A stretch of DNA of 16,158 bases from a bacterium (GTDB taxonomy: Bacteria; SZUA-79; Acidulodesulfobacterales; Acidulodesulfobacteraceae): assembly GCA_021821565.1 (NCBI GenBank), contig JAKACI010000006.1:1-16158 (forward strand). Direction: 5' to 3'. Positions 14,389 through 16,158 of this stretch are shown in pieces; within the stretch, counting starts at the first letter, position 1; each line of letters opens with the position of its first letter. The notes beneath the pieces were generated by a model. That model did not search any database. It saw only the letters and a program-made list of their open reading frames with translations, and was not told where the DNA came from. Made by a program: the position numbers and the translations under genes.

Positions 14389-15063
14389 TTATTTCATTGC
14401 CGACGATACCGCAAAATTAAAAAGCCTGTAATGACAGCCGATTTTTATAAATCCTGAATCTTTTAGCCATGCAAAATGTTCGCTGAGAGTAACGGGACGG
14501 TCTTTTTCCATGTGTTTTGAATACCATAATTCAGGGTTTTCGCCGTTTGATTTGATAAATCTTTTCCAGAGTTCGTATTGTTGGGTTCTTACGTCTTTGT
14601 CTTCGTCTATTATAATATCGCGGGATATAAAAACTCCTCCGGCGTTTAATGCGGAGTAAGCCGTTTTATAGAACTCTTTTCTTTCTTTATGCGTTAGATG
14701 ATGCAGCGTAAGACCTGCAAGGATAATATCGTAACTATCCCCTATAGCGTCTGTTTTAAAATCTCCTTTCTTTAATTCAAATCTGCCCGAATATTTAGAA
14801 AGTTTGTTATCATACGCCTTAAGCATTTCTTCGGTTAAATCAAATCCGACTATATGAGCCCGGGAATATTTTTTAAAAATCTGTTCGGAAAGAACTCCGT
14901 TGCCGCATCCCAAGTCAAGCACTCTGTATGCTTTTTCTTCTTCAGGGAGTAAATCGTATATAATTTTGTGCTGTTCTAAATACCCGGGAATAAGCCTGAC
15001 CATCAATTCTTCGTAGCCGTCAGCCTGCTTTCCGAAATGTTCTTTAACCTCATTTTGATTCAT
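14389..15063 (-). CDS. Class I SAM-dependent methyltransferase
   Basis: A 224-residue soluble methyltransferase with the Rossmann-type SAM site. It has an N-terminal helix (VKEHFGKQADGYEELMVRLI), motif I YRVLDLGCGNGVLSE (46-60), the ribose-binding acid in IVGFDLTEEML (D75), motif II GDFKTD, and post-II DSYDIILAGLTLHHL (about 109-123). The C-terminus includes LNAGGVFISRD and LSEHFAWLKDSGF. The substrate cannot be told; it belongs to the broad UbiE/small-molecule group. The gene follows the SDR gene by 34 bases on the same strand and is probably its operon partner. No clear Shine-Dalgarno precedes ATG 15063. It is unrelated in detail to the broken methyltransferase 134 bases downstream. Confidence 0.9.
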   Translation of the reverse strand: MNQNEVKEHFGKQADGYEELMVRLIPGYLEQHKIIYDLLPEEEKAYRVLDLGCGNGVLSEQIFKKYSRAHIVGFDLTEEMLKAYDNKLSKYSGRFELKKGDFKTDAIGDSYDIILAGLTLHHLTHKERKEFYKTAYSALNAGGVFISRDIIIDEDKDVRTQQYELWKRFIKSNGENPELWYSKHMEKDRPVTLSEHFAWLKDSGFIKIGCHYRLFNFAVSSAMK

Positions 15064-15097
15064 AATATAAAAAACCCGTTAAAGATGTAAATATAAA

Positions 15098-16033
15098 TTA
15101 TATTGCGCTGTTTTTAACAAATATAATCGTTTCTTTTATACCTTCGCCGTAAGGCATAGGTTTATAGTTAAAATATTCATTGAACTTAGACGAATCAAAA
15201 TGATAATCAAATTTATATTGATACAGCATCTCGTATAACTCAGACGCTTTTTTATCAAAAACCCCTGCCGTTTTTACCATCCATTTTTTCAAAACAGAAT
15301 ACTTAGGATTAACCCCTAACTCGCCTGCAGCTATTTCAATAAAAGTTTTTAAATTAATTGCAGGATTAAATGTCGGCAAATGCCATATCTGATTGAAAGT
15401 GTCGTTTTTACTTGTCAATAAATACAGTCCTTTTGCGCAATCAATTGTATAGGTAAATGAATGGGGCTTGGTAACATCAGCCATCCATTGTGCGCTTTTA
15501 CCCTGCATAAGTTTTTCTATAACTAAAACGTAAACCATGCTTGTTTTAGTTATGTGCGGTCCGTATAAATCGGCGGCTCTTGCTATAATCGCCTGAATGT
15601 TTCCTTTTTTCATTTCGTTTTCCAGCATGTTTGCGATTTTTGCGCGCACTTCGCCTTTTCTGCTAACAGGATTATACGGGGTGGATTCCGTCATTTTGCC
15701 GTCAACCTTTCCGTACATATAGACGTTATCAAAGAAAACTAATTTAGCTTTCGCTTTAATGCATGCGTCTATCGTATTGCGCATAATCTTCGGCCATAAC
15801 TCTGTCCATATCTTATAATCATAGGGCAACCCGACGCATAAATAAACTATATCGGAGCCTTTAATGCTTTCAAAGGTTTCATTGGATGACGTTATATCGG
15901 CTTTGAAAGACTCTGTTCCGTCTATCGAATATTTACTTCTCGAGACTAATCTGACGCTTTGTTCGTTTTTAAGTAATTCATAAGTTAAAGCGTTTCCGAT
16001 AGAACCGCCTGCTCCGAGAATTGTATGCTTCAT
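15098..16033 (-). CDS. Extended SDR, NAD-dependent epimerase/dehydratase family
   Basis: A 311-residue extended short-chain dehydrogenase. The nucleotide-binding motif is GAGGSIG (7-13), followed by VRLVSRS. The DIVYLCVGLPYD strand and VFFDNVYMYG (99-108) are typical. The usual catalytic Y-x3-K is not present: the expected site reads NPVSRKGEVRAK (121-132), with Lys or Arg where Tyr is expected. From memory this S-x-K-G-E-V-R form belongs to a subfamily of epimerase-like proteins whose substrate is unknown, so it may be a family trait rather than a defect. Later blocks (ARAADLYGPH, KPHSFTYTIDCAKGLYLL, NQIWHLPT) are intact. A weak GGGACG precedes ATG 16033. It heads the SDR-methyltransferase pair and lies 35 bases after a partial gene on the same strand. 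Confidence 0.88.
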   Translation of the reverse strand: MKHTILGAGGSIGNALTYELLKNEQSVRLVSRSKYSIDGTESFKADITSSNETFESIKGSDIVYLCVGLPYDYKIWTELWPKIMRNTIDACIKAKAKLVFFDNVYMYGKVDGKMTESTPYNPVSRKGEVRAKIANMLENEMKKGNIQAIIARAADLYGPHITKTSMVYVLVIEKLMQGKSAQWMADVTKPHSFTYTIDCAKGLYLLTSKNDTFNQIWHLPTFNPAINLKTFIEIAAGELGVNPKYSVLKKWMVKTAGVFDKKASELYEMLYQYKFDYHFDSSKFNEYFNYKPMPYGEGIKETIIFVKNSAI

Positions 16034-16068
16034 GATTTTATGCGTCCCAAATAGAAATATAAATTAAT

Positions 16069-16158
16069 TTAGCCCTCTTCCGCGTCCGGAAGGTTTTCAT
16101 AAACCTGTTCGATTGTTTTATTTTGGGTTAAGACATTTATAACGGAAGGCAAAGGTTC
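16069..16158 (-). CDS. C-terminal end of an unidentified gene, cut by window
   Basis: On the minus strand the frame entering at 16158 reads 29 residues (EPLPSVINVLTQNKTIEQVY then ENLPDAEEG) and stops at TAA 16069-16071. The composition is protein-like and the 35-base spacing to the SDR start suggests the same operon. Too little is visible to name a family. Confidence 0.6.
   Translation of the reverse strand, partial: EPLPSVINVLTQNKTIEQVYENLPDAEEG

Overview
The window is about 16.2 kb of AT-rich bacterial DNA. It carries a quinol-oxidising cytochrome bd oxidase, an AmmeMemoRadiSam radical SAM enzyme and an IclR regulator, and most genes have Shine-Dalgarno starts. It reads as the chromosome of a low-GC bacterium with an anaerobic or microaerobic life, possibly a Desulfobacterota-type lineage. 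That placement is only a guess, because no taxonomic marker gene is present.

Layout. Positions 1-2089 hold cydA (5' end cut by the window) and cydB in one operon, closed by a strong, probably bidirectional, AT hairpin. A small charged orphan protein (2488-2748) and an IclR-family regulator (3344-4201) follow on the minus strand, then the radical SAM enzyme AmrS (4729-5766) on plus. Two related inverted-repeat elements (3106-3320 and 5771-5945) lie directly behind the iclR and amrS stop codons. A 9-bp tandem repeat and an unrecognised 152-residue protein (6249-6707) come next.

An accessory block starts at a tRNA-Gln(CTG) gene (6875-6948). Behind its 3' end are a consensus promoter, three 11-bp-phased TTGTCYC motifs and an intact tyrosine recombinase (7090-8109), the usual layout of a tRNA-targeted integrative element. 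The cargo is a type II toxin-antitoxin pair (DUF2281-like antitoxin, PemK/MazF-like toxin), a frameshifted ORF6N remnant (to 9033) and a truncated, frameshifted second integrase copy (9084-9496). No second copy of the tRNA 3' end was found by eye, so the far end of the element is undefined.

From 9548 to the end every gene is on the minus strand: a DUF2905 membrane protein, an A24 prepilin-peptidase-like membrane protein, a very AT-rich Schlafen/AlbA_2-domain protein, a comparatively GC-rich alpha/beta hydrolase, an SRPBCC protein, an O-methyltransferase gene broken by one in-frame TGA, a class I methyltransferase, an atypical extended SDR and the C-terminal end of an unidentified gene. The last three are close enough to be one operon. 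The change in base composition between neighbours, together with the pseudogenes, suggests a patchwork of acquired and decaying genes.
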